Source: an uncultured SAR86 cluster bacterium (GTDB taxonomy: Bacteria > Pseudomonadota > Gammaproteobacteria > Magnimaribacterales > D2472). Taken from it: a stretch of 38,119 bases of DNA. Made by a program: the position numbers and the translations under genes. This document shows positions 15,430-24,675 of this stretch, one piece after another; the stretch's first letter is position 1, and each line of letters opens with the position of its first letter. The stretch spans positions 1 through 38,119 of the forward strand of contig CABXUO010000011.1 of assembly GCA_902515455.1 (NCBI GenBank), given 5' to 3'. The notes under the pieces are model-generated. The model was not told the origin of the DNA, did not search any database, and saw nothing but the letters and a program-made list of their open reading frames with translations.

Positions 15430-15732
15430 ATGCAAGTATTTAATTGCGAGTATGAACTTCCACAAGGAAAAATTAACCACAACGTTCACGTTGACTGGGA
15501 TGATAAAGGTAACCTTCATTTTACTGAGCATGATCTTGGAGACGGTGTGAAAGAGTTTTGGGGAACCGATGAATATGAATATTTCATGATAATTCGTCAA
15601 AAACATGTAGCAAAGTTCATCCTTTGTTGCTTTTGGAAGGGCTTTACCTTTGAGGAAAGGTTTACAGTTGCTGAATTAAGGAATTTATGTGACGAATATA
15701 ATATTGAATACTCAACTGATAATTGGCTATAA
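15430..15732 (+). CDS. Small acidic hypothetical protein
   Basis: 100 residues. I start at ATG 15430 because GGAG lies about 8 bases upstream; a TTG at 15418 would add four residues but overlaps the ribosome site. Acidic, rich in aromatic and His residues, with beta strands in the first half ('NHNVHVDWDDKGNLHF') and a helical C-terminus. No signal, membrane or catalytic motif. I do not recognise it. Confidence 0.65.
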   Translation: MQVFNCEYELPQGKINHNVHVDWDDKGNLHFTEHDLGDGVKEFWGTDEYEYFMIIRQKHVAKFILCCFWKGFTFEERFTVAELRNLCDEYNIEYSTDNWL

Positions 15733-15748
15733 GATTAGGTAAACTAAA

Positions 15749-16108
15749 TTATTTTTTAACCCTTTTAAAATAGACAATACCGCCAATTCTTTCTTCAGAA
15801 TATTTGTATTCAATGGATTGGCTATATCTCCATTTGTAAAGCTTTAAAATGTTTGGGGGTAGCTTATCTTTTTCTAAGACTCTTTTGATGTGCCATTTAA
15901 AATCATGCCAATTTTTTAGGCCATTTCTAGAAACTTTTCCAACACCATAAGCACTTCTTTGTTGTTTAAATTTAAGTTTGTTCTCTTTTGAAAACTCGAA
16001 ATACCAACCGTGAGAACCTCCACCTAAGAATGTAATACCATAATCCCCAGTGCTATATTCACGCATGGTTACCGAGTTATTTATCTTGGTAAATTTGCAG
16101 TCTTTCAT
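15749..16108 (-). CDS. Small basic hypothetical protein
   Basis: 119 residues from ATG at 16108, which is preceded by a strong AAAGGAGGA ribosome site; a start 11 codons upstream has none. Basic, beta-strand rich, with many Tyr/Trp/Lys residues. No recognised domain. Convergent with the preceding small gene (17-base gap) and divergent from the NTF2-like gene. Confidence 0.65.
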   Translation of the reverse strand: MKDCKFTKINNSVTMREYSTGDYGITFLGGGSHGWYFEFSKENKLKFKQQRSAYGVGKVSRNGLKNWHDFKWHIKRVLEKDKLPPNILKLYKWRYSQSIEYKYSEERIGGIVYFKRVKK

Positions 16109-16145
16109 TTTTCCTCCTTTAGTTGCTGAAAGCCATATCATTTTT

Positions 16146-16171
16146 CCACCTTGCCAGAGAGGGCAGGTTGG
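16146..16171. repeat. Imperfect 10-bp inverted repeat in divergent leader
   Basis: Arms CCACCTTGCC (16146-16155) and GGCAGGTTGG (16162-16171) pair at eight of ten positions with a 6-base loop. It sits in the leader between the two divergent genes, about 40 bases from the start of the minus-strand gene. A leader hairpin or operator is possible. Confidence 0.3.
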
Positions 16172-16280
16172 AGAGGAATTTAATCCTGCTCTTGATATCT
16201 ATGTATTTTACATTTTTTGTCTATAAAAAAGTAGGTATTTTTTAGATGCATAATGCTAATATTTAATTAAACAAGGAGAA

Positions 16281-16769
16281 ATGATGAAAAATTTATTTAT
16301 AGTTAGTGCACTTATGTTTGGTTTTATTCAGGCTATTGATGCCGCTCCCTCAAAGGCTGAGGCTGAAGTTGCGATTGCTTTTGAAAAGTATTTTGATGCA
16401 AGAGCAAATCAGAATTGGGATACCGTTGCATCTATGGAAAGTGCATCAGGAACATACAATTCAAATTCGGATGGTAGCTTTCATAAGGCTTTATCGAAAA
16501 CAACCGCTGCTCAGTGGAAAGCCAGTGGTCAGGCAGGTGCTTTAAATATCTACTATCCAGAGTTTGCTGAACTTTCTGATGATGTAGTCTATGTAAGATT
16601 TTATTATGAAGGGATAGCCATCAATGGATCTAAATCAAGCGACTATAGAACAAAAGTGACGCAGAATTGGATTAAGGAAAATGGTAAATGGGTTGTTAAA
16701 ACTCAGCATTATTCACCAGCTCAATTTGGTGGTGTGCATATTACTGTTGCCTCAGATTTTGAAGAATAA
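16281..16769 (+). CDS. Exported NTF2/SnoaL-like protein
   Basis: 162 residues. The N-terminal 20 residues with 'FGFIQAIDAA' form a signal peptide, so the mature protein should be periplasmic. The rest has the layout of a small NTF2/DUF4440-like domain: 'AFEKYFDARANQNWDTVASM' and a final set of strands 'KVTQNWIKENGKWVVKTQHY'. These folds serve as small-molecule-binding domains or enzymes; the ligand is unknown. Ribosome site AAGGAGAA lies just before ATG-ATG (16281/16284). A bidirectional terminator follows. Confidence 0.7.
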   Translation: MMKNLFIVSALMFGFIQAIDAAPSKAEAEVAIAFEKYFDARANQNWDTVASMESASGTYNSNSDGSFHKALSKTTAAQWKASGQAGALNIYYPEFAELSDDVVYVRFYYEGIAINGSKSSDYRTKVTQNWIKENGKWVVKTQHYSPAQFGGVHITVASDFEE

Positions 16770-16782
16770 ATAAGTATCTAAA

Positions 16783-16809
16783 TTGGCCTTAAGTATCACT
16801 TAAGGCCAA
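16783..16809. terminator. Bidirectional intrinsic terminator (perfect 11-bp hairpin)
   Basis: TTGGCCTTAAG (16783-16793) and its exact reverse complement (16799-16809) flank the 5-base loop TATCA, between the convergent genes ending at 16769 and 16817. AT-rich flanks on both sides suit termination in either direction. Confidence 0.75.
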
Positions 16810-16816
16810 ATATTTG

Positions 16817-17251
16817 TTAGTTCTTAGGATAGGTCTTATGTAAGGCCGTAAATCTTGAGAAGCAAACCCGTTTACCTTTATCATCAGTAATATCAATATT
16901 CCAAACTGAAGTTGATCCTCCAATGTGCACCGGAACTGCCTTAGCATGAATGTGTCCTTCTGTTGGTGAAGATATATGATTAGCATTGATTTCAATGCCA
17001 ACCGGATATTTTTTTTCACCATCCATTGTTAATGCTGCAGCTATGCTGCCCACACTTTCAGCAAGCACACACGAGGCTCCACCATGCAAAATGCCATAAG
17101 GCTGCTTAGTTTTTTCTGTTACTGGCATTTTTGCGATGATAAAGTCATCACCAATTTCGGTGACTTCCACATCTAGATACTTATCCATATTGACGGACGA
17201 GTCCTTAAAGTCCTCAATAGAAACAGGTTGGAACCAGATACTCTTAGTCAT
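16817..17251 (-). CDS. PaaI/YdiI-family acyl-CoA thioesterase
   Basis: 144 residues, a single hotdog domain. Visible: 'PYGILHGGASCVLAESVGSIAA' (split here as GILHGG with H56, and AES with E65), the active-site His/Glu pair of YdiI/MenI-type thioesterases, plus 'GIEINANHISS' and 'GS.SVWNIDI' strands. It hydrolyses an acyl- or aryl-CoA; the exact substrate is not visible. It is the last gene in the M16-P450-thioesterase operon, 11 bases after the P450 stop, so a CoA-linked catabolic role is plausible. No signal peptide: cytoplasmic. Confidence 0.85.
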   Translation of the reverse strand: MTKSIWFQPVSIEDFKDSSVNMDKYLDVEVTEIGDDFIIAKMPVTEKTKQPYGILHGGASCVLAESVGSIAAALTMDGEKKYPVGIEINANHISSPTEGHIHAKAVPVHIGGSTSVWNIDITDDKGKRVCFSRFTALHKTYPKN

Positions 17252-17262
17252 GATTTGCTGAA

Positions 17263-18615
17263 TTAAAATTTAACTGGCATTTCTTGAATCGCATGAACAA
17301 AGTTATTTGGCGCTACTTTCCAATTTCCACTCATATGAATGTTTGGAAAGCGCGTTAAAATTTGTTTGTAAGATTCTTCCAATTGCATCAAAGCTACTGG
17401 CTTTCCAACACATGTATGTCTGCCAATGCCAAATGCAAGATGCTTATCGGCATTTTCACGTTCGATATCAAACTTATCTGGATTGGCAAAAACTGACGGA
17501 TCTCTGTTTGCAGCTCCATACCACATAACAATTTTTTCACCAGGACCCATTAATTGTCCTCCGAGCTCCGTTTCACAGGTAGTTGTCCTGCGCATATGAA
17601 TCACTGGAGAGACCATGCGAATGCATTCTTGAAGAAAATTAGGCATTAATTCTGGATTATCAATAAGTTTTTGTTTTTGGTCAGGATTTTCAGTTAAGAG
17701 TTTGATTGCCCCACTGAGTGTATTTCTAGTAGTATCATTTCCAGCAAAAATAATTAATAACCATGAACCATCTAAAAACTCTGGACTTAGTTTTTGACCT
17801 TCCAACTCAGCATTTGCAATAGCTGATAGCAAATCATCAGATGGATTTTTTCGTTTAGAGTTTAAAATATCTCTGCCATATTCAAACATTTCATCCACCA
17901 TTGCATTAAACATATCAATCATGTCGGTATTTACTGGTTCGTTTGTAACTTCTCCCTCCATTTCTTTTTTTAATTGCTCGACTTGAATATATTGAGCCAA
18001 TTCTAAGAATTCCATCCAAGTCACAAGCTTTTGTCTATCAGCGTCAGGAATGCCTAAAATTTCAGACAAAGTAAAGATTGGCAGTTGTTGAGAAAAGGCA
18101 GTCACAAAATTACATTCGTCTTCAGTATTAATAGCATTCAATAAAGAGCTAACTTTTGCTTTTACTTTGATGCGAAGATTTGCAACATAATCAGGCTTAA
18201 AAAACGGCATATGCTCTCGTCTAAGATTAATATGTAAGTCACCATCAAGATTAAGCATGTGATCAATTGCAGAGCGCCACAGTTTGGGGTGTCTACGATC
18301 TTCACTGCCTAGGGTTATCATGGTTCCTGTACCCGCTTGAGATGAAAAGGTTTTAGGATCAGAGGAAACCTTGAGTATGTCCTCATGACGTGTCAATGAC
18401 CAGAACCCAGGCTCTGGATCATTTATAAAGGGTGGATGAAGGAAGATAGGCGCCTTTTCTCGTAATTCCTTAAATTGATTAAATGGCTGGCCTTTTGTAA
18501 AAACTTCTAAATCAGTAAAGTTTATGTCAGTACCAAAATCATAAATTGGAGAATGAGCATTTGAACTAAATGTTTTCTTAGCAAGATTCTTACTAATAGA
18601 TATTGGTTCGCCCAT
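17263..18615 (-). CDS. Cytochrome P450 monooxygenase (bacterial class)
   Basis: 450 residues, the usual size of a soluble bacterial P450. Visible: the I-helix oxygen-binding 'AGNDTT' (291-296), ExxR as 'ECIR' (330-333) in the K-helix, and the heme-thiolate loop 'FGIGRHTCVG' with Cys402. The substrate-contact region around residues 95-140 differs from usual CYP sequences ('DGDLHINLRREH'). Substrate is unknown; CYP125/142-like hydroxylation of lipids or terpenoids is one option. No ferredoxin or reductase gene is in this window. Its start overlaps the M16 stop by one base (TAATG on the minus strand). Confidence 0.9.
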   Translation of the reverse strand: MGEPISISKNLAKKTFSSNAHSPIYDFGTDINFTDLEVFTKGQPFNQFKELREKAPIFLHPPFINDPEPGFWSLTRHEDILKVSSDPKTFSSQAGTGTMITLGSEDRRHPKLWRSAIDHMLNLDGDLHINLRREHMPFFKPDYVANLRIKVKAKVSSLLNAINTEDECNFVTAFSQQLPIFTLSEILGIPDADRQKLVTWMEFLELAQYIQVEQLKKEMEGEVTNEPVNTDMIDMFNAMVDEMFEYGRDILNSKRKNPSDDLLSAIANAELEGQKLSPEFLDGSWLLIIFAGNDTTRNTLSGAIKLLTENPDQKQKLIDNPELMPNFLQECIRMVSPVIHMRRTTTCETELGGQLMGPGEKIVMWYGAANRDPSVFANPDKFDIERENADKHLAFGIGRHTCVGKPVALMQLEESYKQILTRFPNIHMSGNWKVAPNNFVHAIQEMPVKF

Positions 18616-21335
18616 TAATCCAATATCTCCACTTCGCCTAAATTTAAATTTCTAATAGGCTCTTCAATTTTTTCTAGATCGCCAACAATTAACCAAGTCC
18701 ATTGATTGGGTTTAATATATTTCTGTGCCATCTCTTTTACATCCTCTATTGAAGGTTGATCGTAAAGTGCAGGCAATTGATTCAGATAATCTAAGTCTCG
18801 ATCGTAAGTTACGATATTAGAAACTCCTGCCCTCAAAGAGCCAAGTGTTTCAAATAAACCGGGAAGACGCAGTATCTTTGATGCTTTACCTTTGGCTAAT
18901 TCGTCCTCAGTGGTAGGAGATGATGATAAATATGCATCATACTCATCTATTATCTCAGTGATTGATTCAGAAGTTTTATCAGTTTGAACAGGAGCAGTAA
19001 CGAGCATTGATCTTTGGCCTTTAGCATCACCCAATCGAGTCCTAACACCATATGACCAGCTTTTATCTTCCCTTAGATTCATATTAAGCCTTGAAGTAAA
19101 GCTACCACCAATTGCATAGTTCATATAATCAATTTTAAATTCTTCAGATGTAGCAGATGGAGGTAATAGTTGACCTGCAACAATATAAGATTGTTCGGCA
19201 TTAGGTTTATTTATCAAATAAACTTTCCTTTTTTCTGGCAAAGCAACATTTGGTATATTTTTCAAATCAGTATCTGATCCACTCCTCCATTTTCCAAATT
19301 TAGATTCAAGCAGGCTAACAATTTCGTCTAAAGTGATATCACCTGCAACGGTAAAAGTTACATGATTTGGATTTAAAGCTAGCTTATGAATATTTGATAA
19401 TTTTTTGCTATTAATGCTTTCAATTGCTCGAGTTGCTCCAGATCCGATTCTTAGCTTTCCATAAGGATGATCTTCGCCATACAAGAGATTACCTATATTT
19501 CTAAAAGCTATTGAACCTGGTTGAAACTCAGCTCTTTTGAGCGCAGCAAGTGTTTGGTTTTTAATTCTTGCAATCTCAGTTTCAGGAAATGTAGGAAACA
19601 TTATTGCCTCTTTTGCAAGATCTAAAGTTTCATCAAGATTTGATTTAAGAGAAGAGATGGATACATAAGATGTATCTAAATCTGAACCAAATCCCATGTT
19701 TGCACCCAGTGAATCTAAAACTTCATCAAACTCTAATGAGGAATATTTCTTTGTGCCCTCATTGAGCATATCCATCATAAAGTTGGTATATCCGATTTGA
19801 TCAGCATCTTCTTGTGCATATCCAAAATCAAATTGAATATTCATTTCCACCAAGGGAATATTCTTTCGTTCAGCTAAGACAACCTTCGCACCATTAGATA
19901 GTTCTGCAGTTTGCAAAGTTGGAAATTTAAACGAAATTTTTTCAGTAGGATAGGGAATGCCCTTGGACCTATCTACTGTTGATTCATTGGTTGCTAATTT
20001 ATCACTAGGTAAAATAGTCAGAACATAGGGGGTATTATCGATCCACTCTGAAAAAGTTGATTTAATTTTACTAGAAGTGCTCTCATCAATATATTTTGCG
20101 TTATTTATATAACACCCTGGATTTCCAGTATAAGTCTGACAGGTAGCAAGTAGATCAGATTTTCCACCAAAACCACCAATTCGTTGTGCCCCTCTTATGA
20201 AACTTGCCAATGCTTTAGTTTTTTCAGCATCAAGTAATTTCCTATTTGGACCTTTTTGTATAAATGTTTGCAGAACATTATCCATTTCTCTTTCAACTTC
20301 TATTGGATCTTCGCCTGCAGCCACATCAACGGTTACAATGAACATCCCAGCAATTTCCCTGTCGTAGTAAAAAGCAGAAACACTGGTTGCAATTTGTTTT
20401 TCGTAAACAAGTTCTTTGAATAGAGGTGAGTTTTTCCCCCCCACTAAGATACTTGATGCTAGATCAAAATGAGCTGCCGCTTCAGTATCTCTGGGCGGGA
20501 CATTCCAAACTTTGTATATTCTTGCCTGAGGGACATTGTCATACATGATGTCGCGCTTCTCTTCATTTCTTTTTGCTATCCATACATCAGGTTTAACCAA
20601 AGGCGGACCTGCAGGTATGTCTCCAAAGTATTTCTCAACTTTCTCCTTTGCTGTTTCTATGTCTATGTCTCCAGCAAGAGCTAGTACTGCATTATTAGGA
20701 CCATAATAGGTTTTAAACCACTCTTGAACATCTTCAAGGGATGCTGCATCTAAATCTTCCATTGATCCTATCGTTGTCCATGAGTAAGGATGACCTTTCG
20801 GAAAAGCAGCTTCGGAAATTCTCGTGAATGCTTTTCCATATGGTTGGTTTTCACCTTGGCGCTTTTCGTTTTGTACAACGCCTCTTTGCTCATCAAGCTT
20901 TTCTTGATCAACAACTCCAAGCAAATGACCCATTCGATCAGACTCCATCCATAAGGCTAAATCTACTGCATTAGTTGGAACATTTTGGAAATAGTTAGTT
21001 CTATCAGAATTAGTAGTTCCATTTTGATCGGTTGATCCTATTTTTTCGAATGGTTCAAAGTATTCACTATTATAATTTTCTGTTCCATTAAACATTAGAT
21101 GCTCAAAGAGATGAGCAAATCCAGTTTTGCCAACCTTTTCATTTTTTGAGCCTACGTGATACCAAACGTTAACTGCAACCATTGGTACTTTTCGATCTTC
21201 ATGGACAACTACAGTAAGACCGTTGTCTAAAGTAAATGACTCATACTTTATTTCAGGCAAGTCATCTAATAAAGAGGCCTGAGTATTGACGACGAATATT
21301 AAGCTTATAGCTATAGCTTTGATTAATGTTTTCAT
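18615..21335 (-). CDS. Secreted M16-family zinc metallopeptidase (two-domain, pitrilysin-like)
   Basis: 906 residues with an N-terminal signal peptide (cleavage near 'NTQAS'), so it acts in the periplasm. The first M16 domain carries the inverted zinc site 'HLFEH' (H75, E78, H79) and downstream E157 in 'VVQNEKRQ', 77-78 residues after, as in pitrilysin. The second half (about 470-880) is the inactive M16C-like partner domain without HxxEH. These enzymes form clam-shell chambers that degrade short peptides. The P450 gene overlaps its stop by one base; the M28 gene is divergent from it. Full length and intact. Confidence 0.92.
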   Translation of the reverse strand: MKTLIKAIAISLIFVVNTQASLLDDLPEIKYESFTLDNGLTVVVHEDRKVPMVAVNVWYHVGSKNEKVGKTGFAHLFEHLMFNGTENYNSEYFEPFEKIGSTDQNGTTNSDRTNYFQNVPTNAVDLALWMESDRMGHLLGVVDQEKLDEQRGVVQNEKRQGENQPYGKAFTRISEAAFPKGHPYSWTTIGSMEDLDAASLEDVQEWFKTYYGPNNAVLALAGDIDIETAKEKVEKYFGDIPAGPPLVKPDVWIAKRNEEKRDIMYDNVPQARIYKVWNVPPRDTEAAAHFDLASSILVGGKNSPLFKELVYEKQIATSVSAFYYDREIAGMFIVTVDVAAGEDPIEVEREMDNVLQTFIQKGPNRKLLDAEKTKALASFIRGAQRIGGFGGKSDLLATCQTYTGNPGCYINNAKYIDESTSSKIKSTFSEWIDNTPYVLTILPSDKLATNESTVDRSKGIPYPTEKISFKFPTLQTAELSNGAKVVLAERKNIPLVEMNIQFDFGYAQEDADQIGYTNFMMDMLNEGTKKYSSLEFDEVLDSLGANMGFGSDLDTSYVSISSLKSNLDETLDLAKEAIMFPTFPETEIARIKNQTLAALKRAEFQPGSIAFRNIGNLLYGEDHPYGKLRIGSGATRAIESINSKKLSNIHKLALNPNHVTFTVAGDITLDEIVSLLESKFGKWRSGSDTDLKNIPNVALPEKRKVYLINKPNAEQSYIVAGQLLPPSATSEEFKIDYMNYAIGGSFTSRLNMNLREDKSWSYGVRTRLGDAKGQRSMLVTAPVQTDKTSESITEIIDEYDAYLSSSPTTEDELAKGKASKILRLPGLFETLGSLRAGVSNIVTYDRDLDYLNQLPALYDQPSIEDVKEMAQKYIKPNQWTWLIVGDLEKIEEPIRNLNLGEVEILD

Positions 21336-21394
21336 ATTTATCTATCCCATAAATTAGGAAATATATTTTATACTTTACTAATCTGAATATACAC

Positions 21395-23053
21395 ATGGGC
21401 ATGAAAATAAATAAAAATCATTTATTTCTTTTAGTATTAGTTTCTTTAATTATTTTATCCAGTTGTTCTGACTCATTGAGTGATACTACTGATGGAAGAT
21501 TGAGGTATTGGATTTCAACACTTGCATCCGATGATTTTGAGGGAAGGGCACCAGGAACAGAGGGCGGCAAACTTACCAAAAATTTTATTTCCAAAACTTT
21601 TCAAGATCTCAACCTTGAACCTTTAAATGGTAATTATCTTCTAGAGGTTCCAGCATCAGAAATAACTTTAAAAGATTCGTCATACTTAACATTATCTTTT
21701 CGGGGTAATGATAGAAAAATGATTACTGGCAAAGAGGTTGTTTTTTGGACAAAGCAGGCAAGAGAATATAGAAAAATCAGAGATAGTGAAGTTGTATTTG
21801 TTGGTTATGGAATCGTTGCTCCTGAATATAACTGGAATGATTATGAAGACATTGATGTCAGAGGCAAAACTGTCGTAATACTTGTTAATGATCCTGGCTT
21901 TGCTACAGGAAAATTAAGACTTTTTAATGGTAGATCAATGACTTATTACGGTAGATGGACATATAAATTTGAAGAAGCTGCCCGTCAAGGAGCCGCTGCT
22001 GCAATCATTGTTCATGAGGAAGAACCAGCTGCTTATCCTTGGTCAGTAGTAGAAAATAGTTGGCAAGGCCCACAATTGGATTTACAGCGTGAAGATTTAG
22101 GAGCTGATAGAACTGTTCTTGAGGGATGGATAAGAGATATTACTTTGGATGAGGTTCTGAATTTCACAGGTTTTAATTATCAATCCTTAAAAGAAATTGC
22201 TTTAGAAAAAACTTTTTCTGCATTTCCATTAAGAGGGTTAAGCCTCAACTCAGAAATACATAATAAAGTTAGATATCTTCAGTCTCACAATGTTGCCGCA
22301 ATCAAAAGAGGTTTTAAAAGACCAGATGAATATATCTTATTTATGGCACATTGGGATCATATTGGCATTGTAGATGGATTGGCGCCTAATGCTGATAATA
22401 TAGCTAATGGAGCTGTAGATAATGCTACTGGTGTTGCAGCGGTTTTGGAATTTGCTAAAAGGTTTTCAGATATAAAAACAGATAGATCAATTATGTTTTT
22501 GGCTCTTACTCTTGAAGAATCTGGATTATTGGGCTCTGAATATTTTGCAAAATATCCTCCCATAGAATTATCCAACGTTGTTGCTGGTTTTAATTACGAT
22601 GCTGTTTTACCAACAGGCCTAACTAAAGATATGGTAGTTATTGGTTATGGTGCATCTGAGTTAGAGGATATTTTAGAACAAGAACTAGATAAATCTGGAA
22701 GATATATCAATCCAGATCCAAGTCCTGAAAAAGGATTTTTTTATAGATCCGATCACATTAGTTTTGCAAAAAGAGGAGTTCCAGTGCTTTATTCTGGCGG
22801 AGGATTTGATTTGGTCGATGGTGGAAAGGAAGCTGGTTATCAAATCTTACAACAATATCAAATGGATGCTTATCATGGCGTAGCCGATGAATATGATAAA
22901 TCATGGAACTTAGATGGATTAAATCAAGCAATTGATGTAATTTTTAATATTAGCAATGAATTGGCAAATAGTTCACAATGGCCAAATTGGTATGAAGGTA
23001 ATGAATTTAAATCTATTAGAGATCTATCAAGAAATATGAATAGGGACAATTAA
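21395..23053 (+). CDS. M28-family zinc aminopeptidase, lipoprotein, with PA domain
   Basis: 552 residues. The N-terminal 'LIILSSC' with Cys24 is a lipobox, so the enzyme should be anchored on the periplasmic side. A PA-type insertion ('DIDVRGKTVVILVNDPGF..' region about 150-215, with 'AARQGAAAAI') precedes the catalytic domain. Metal ligands are visible: 'HWD' (H319, D321), 'DNATG' (D342), 'EESG' (E374/375), 'NYDAV' (D402) and 'DHISF' (H454). The gene is divergent from the M16 peptidase gene. TATACT at 21369-21374 is a possible -10 box. Its stop overlaps the next ATG by one base. Confidence 0.92.
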   Translation: MGMKINKNHLFLLVLVSLIILSSCSDSLSDTTDGRLRYWISTLASDDFEGRAPGTEGGKLTKNFISKTFQDLNLEPLNGNYLLEVPASEITLKDSSYLTLSFRGNDRKMITGKEVVFWTKQAREYRKIRDSEVVFVGYGIVAPEYNWNDYEDIDVRGKTVVILVNDPGFATGKLRLFNGRSMTYYGRWTYKFEEAARQGAAAAIIVHEEEPAAYPWSVVENSWQGPQLDLQREDLGADRTVLEGWIRDITLDEVLNFTGFNYQSLKEIALEKTFSAFPLRGLSLNSEIHNKVRYLQSHNVAAIKRGFKRPDEYILFMAHWDHIGIVDGLAPNADNIANGAVDNATGVAAVLEFAKRFSDIKTDRSIMFLALTLEESGLLGSEYFAKYPPIELSNVVAGFNYDAVLPTGLTKDMVVIGYGASELEDILEQELDKSGRYINPDPSPEKGFFYRSDHISFAKRGVPVLYSGGGFDLVDGGKEAGYQILQQYQMDAYHGVADEYDKSWNLDGLNQAIDVIFNISNELANSSQWPNWYEGNEFKSIRDLSRNMNRDN

Positions 23054-24498
23054 TGCATAAGGATATAATTGTAGTTGGTGCGGGCATTTCGGGTATTGCA
23101 GCTGGATATAATCTTCAAAAAAGTTGCCCAAATAAATCTTTTGCAATACTCGAAGGTAGGAGTTCTTTAGGAGGCACTTGGGACCTTTTCAAATATCCTG
23201 GCATCCGTTCAGACTCTGATATGCATACCCTTGGATTTCGCTTTAAACCATGGATACACAAAAAATCTATAGCAGATGGCCCTTCAATTCTAAATTATTT
23301 AAATGAAACTGTAGATGAATATGATCTAAGAAAAAAAATATCTTTTAATCAAAAGGTTGTTGCTTCCAATTGGGATTCAAGAAAATCGGTATGGGAATTA
23401 TCTATCGACAGCAATGGTCAAAAATTTGATATCACTTGCAATTTTCTATTTTTATGCGGTGGTTACTACAGTTATGACAACCCCTATATGCCTAAATTCC
23501 CCAATCAAGATGAATTCAAGGGGAGATTTATTCATCCTCAATTTTGGGATGAGACCATGGACTATAAAGATAAAAAAGTAGTCGTAATAGGTAGCGGAGC
23601 AACTGCAGTTACTTTAGTGCCTGCAATTGCTGAAAAAGCTGATCATGTAACAATGTTACAAAGATCTCCTAGTTATGTTGTTTCAGCGCCAGGTGAAGAC
23701 TCATGGAATAAAGCATTAAATAAAATATTTCCCTCGCGTTTGACTTATTTTTTAATCAGATGGAAAAATATTCTTAGAACAAGTCTCGGCTTTTATCTAT
23801 CCAGAAAATATCCAGCAATGATTAAAAAAAGACTTATTAATCTAGTGCGAGATGAGCTTGGCGATAATTTTGACGTTGAGAAACACTTTACTCCTAGGTA
23901 TAACCCATGGGATCAAAGAATGTGTCTTGTTCCGGATAGTGACTTATTTGATGCAATTAAAGATAAAAGAGCATCTGTTGTTACAGATCACATAGCAAAG
24001 TTTACCGAAAATGGAATTCTAACTAAATCAGGTGAAATAATTATTGCTGACATCATAGTTTCAGCAACAGGTATAGAAGTTAATATGCTTAATGATATAG
24101 ATGTATCCATTGACAAAGTTAAGGTGATACCTAATAAAAAACTTTCATATAAAGGAATGATGTTGAGTGGAGTTCCAAATCTTGCATTTTCTTTTGGTTA
24201 CGTTAATGCCTCATGGACTCTCAGGGCAGATCTTACATGTGAATATGTATGTAGACTATTGAATCAAATGGATAAACAAGGAGTTAATGCCTGTATTCCT
24301 CAGGAGGATCCTAATGCAGTTGTAGATGATGAATATATTGATTTTACTTCAGGATATGTTCAAAGAGCATTAAGCAAAATGCCAAAGCAAGGTCATAAAT
24401 CACCTTGGCGAAATTATCAAAATTATTTAAAAGATATTTTTTTAGTTCGACTGCTTTCGATCAAAGATTCAACGCTAAAATTCTATAATTCAAAATAG
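23053..24498 (+). CDS. FAD-dependent Baeyer-Villiger-type monooxygenase (EthA-like)
   Basis: 481 residues. N-terminal Rossmann motif 'VGAGISGIAAG' (8-18) binds FAD; 'GGTWDLFKYPGIRSDSDMHTL' (pieces GGTW..F.YPGIRSDSDMHT, 40-60) is typical of EthA-like enzymes; the BVMO signature FxGxxxHxxxW is present as 'FKGRFIHPQFW' (155-165); a second Rossmann 'VVIGSGATA' (177-185) binds NADPH. Baeyer-Villiger oxygenases turn ketones to esters, and EthA-type enzymes also oxidise sulfides and thioamides. The substrate cannot be chosen. It is coupled to the M28 gene by a TAATG overlap, an odd partner for an oxygenase. Downstream is the tRNA-Arg on the other strand. Confidence 0.9.
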   Translation: MHKDIIVVGAGISGIAAGYNLQKSCPNKSFAILEGRSSLGGTWDLFKYPGIRSDSDMHTLGFRFKPWIHKKSIADGPSILNYLNETVDEYDLRKKISFNQKVVASNWDSRKSVWELSIDSNGQKFDITCNFLFLCGGYYSYDNPYMPKFPNQDEFKGRFIHPQFWDETMDYKDKKVVVIGSGATAVTLVPAIAEKADHVTMLQRSPSYVVSAPGEDSWNKALNKIFPSRLTYFLIRWKNILRTSLGFYLSRKYPAMIKKRLINLVRDELGDNFDVEKHFTPRYNPWDQRMCLVPDSDLFDAIKDKRASVVTDHIAKFTENGILTKSGEIIIADIIVSATGIEVNMLNDIDVSIDKVKVIPNKKLSYKGMMLSGVPNLAFSFGYVNASWTLRADLTCEYVCRLLNQMDKQGVNACIPQEDPNAVVDDEYIDFTSGYVQRALSKMPKQGHKSPWRNYQNYLKDIFLVRLLSIKDSTLKFYNSK

Positions 24499-24502
24499 AC
24501 AT

Positions 24503-24579
24503 TGGCGCACCCGGAGAGATTCGAACTCCCGACCCCTTGGTTCGTAGCCAAGTACTCTATCCAGCTGAGCTACGGGCGC
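24503..24579 (-). tRNA. tRNA-Arg(ACG)
   Basis: 77 bases with encoded CCA on the minus strand. The 7-bp acceptor stem (GCGCCCG with CGGGTGC), D-arm (GCTC...GAGT), anticodon stem-loop (CTTGG - CTACGAA - CCAAG, anticodon ACG) and TPsiC loop (GTTCGAATC) all fold. The A34 would be deaminated to inosine for CGN reading. A -10-like TATAAT on the minus strand lies 13 bases upstream (24593-24598). It stands 4 bases after the monooxygenase stop, in the opposite direction. No att-like direct repeat was seen beside it. Confidence 0.97.
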
Positions 24580-24636
24580 ATCCTAAAATTTTATTATATG
24601 ATTAATTAATTCTAGTTGGTTAACTAAATCTATTAA

Positions 24637-24665
24637 TTGAAGATATGACCAGCAGTTCGTATAAT
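24637..24665 (+). promoter_or_regulatory. Near-consensus sigma-70 promoter giving a nearly leaderless mRNA
   Basis: TTGAAG (24637-24642) and TATAAT (24660-24665) with a 17-base spacer. Transcription should start near 24672, only about 4 bases before ATG 24676, and there is no Shine-Dalgarno. Drives the dioxygenase-HyuB-MFS operon. Confidence 0.65.
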
Positions 24666-24675
24666 TAGTTTAGTT

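Noticed and set aside
20469..20684. Plus-strand open frame within the M16 peptidase gene
   Set aside because: It runs antisense to a clear conserved gene and has no ribosome site or family likeness.
24503..24579. tRNA-Arg as an integration site for the defence island
   Set aside because: It lies more than 10 kb from the defence genes, no integrase is present and no copy of its 3' end was found by eye.
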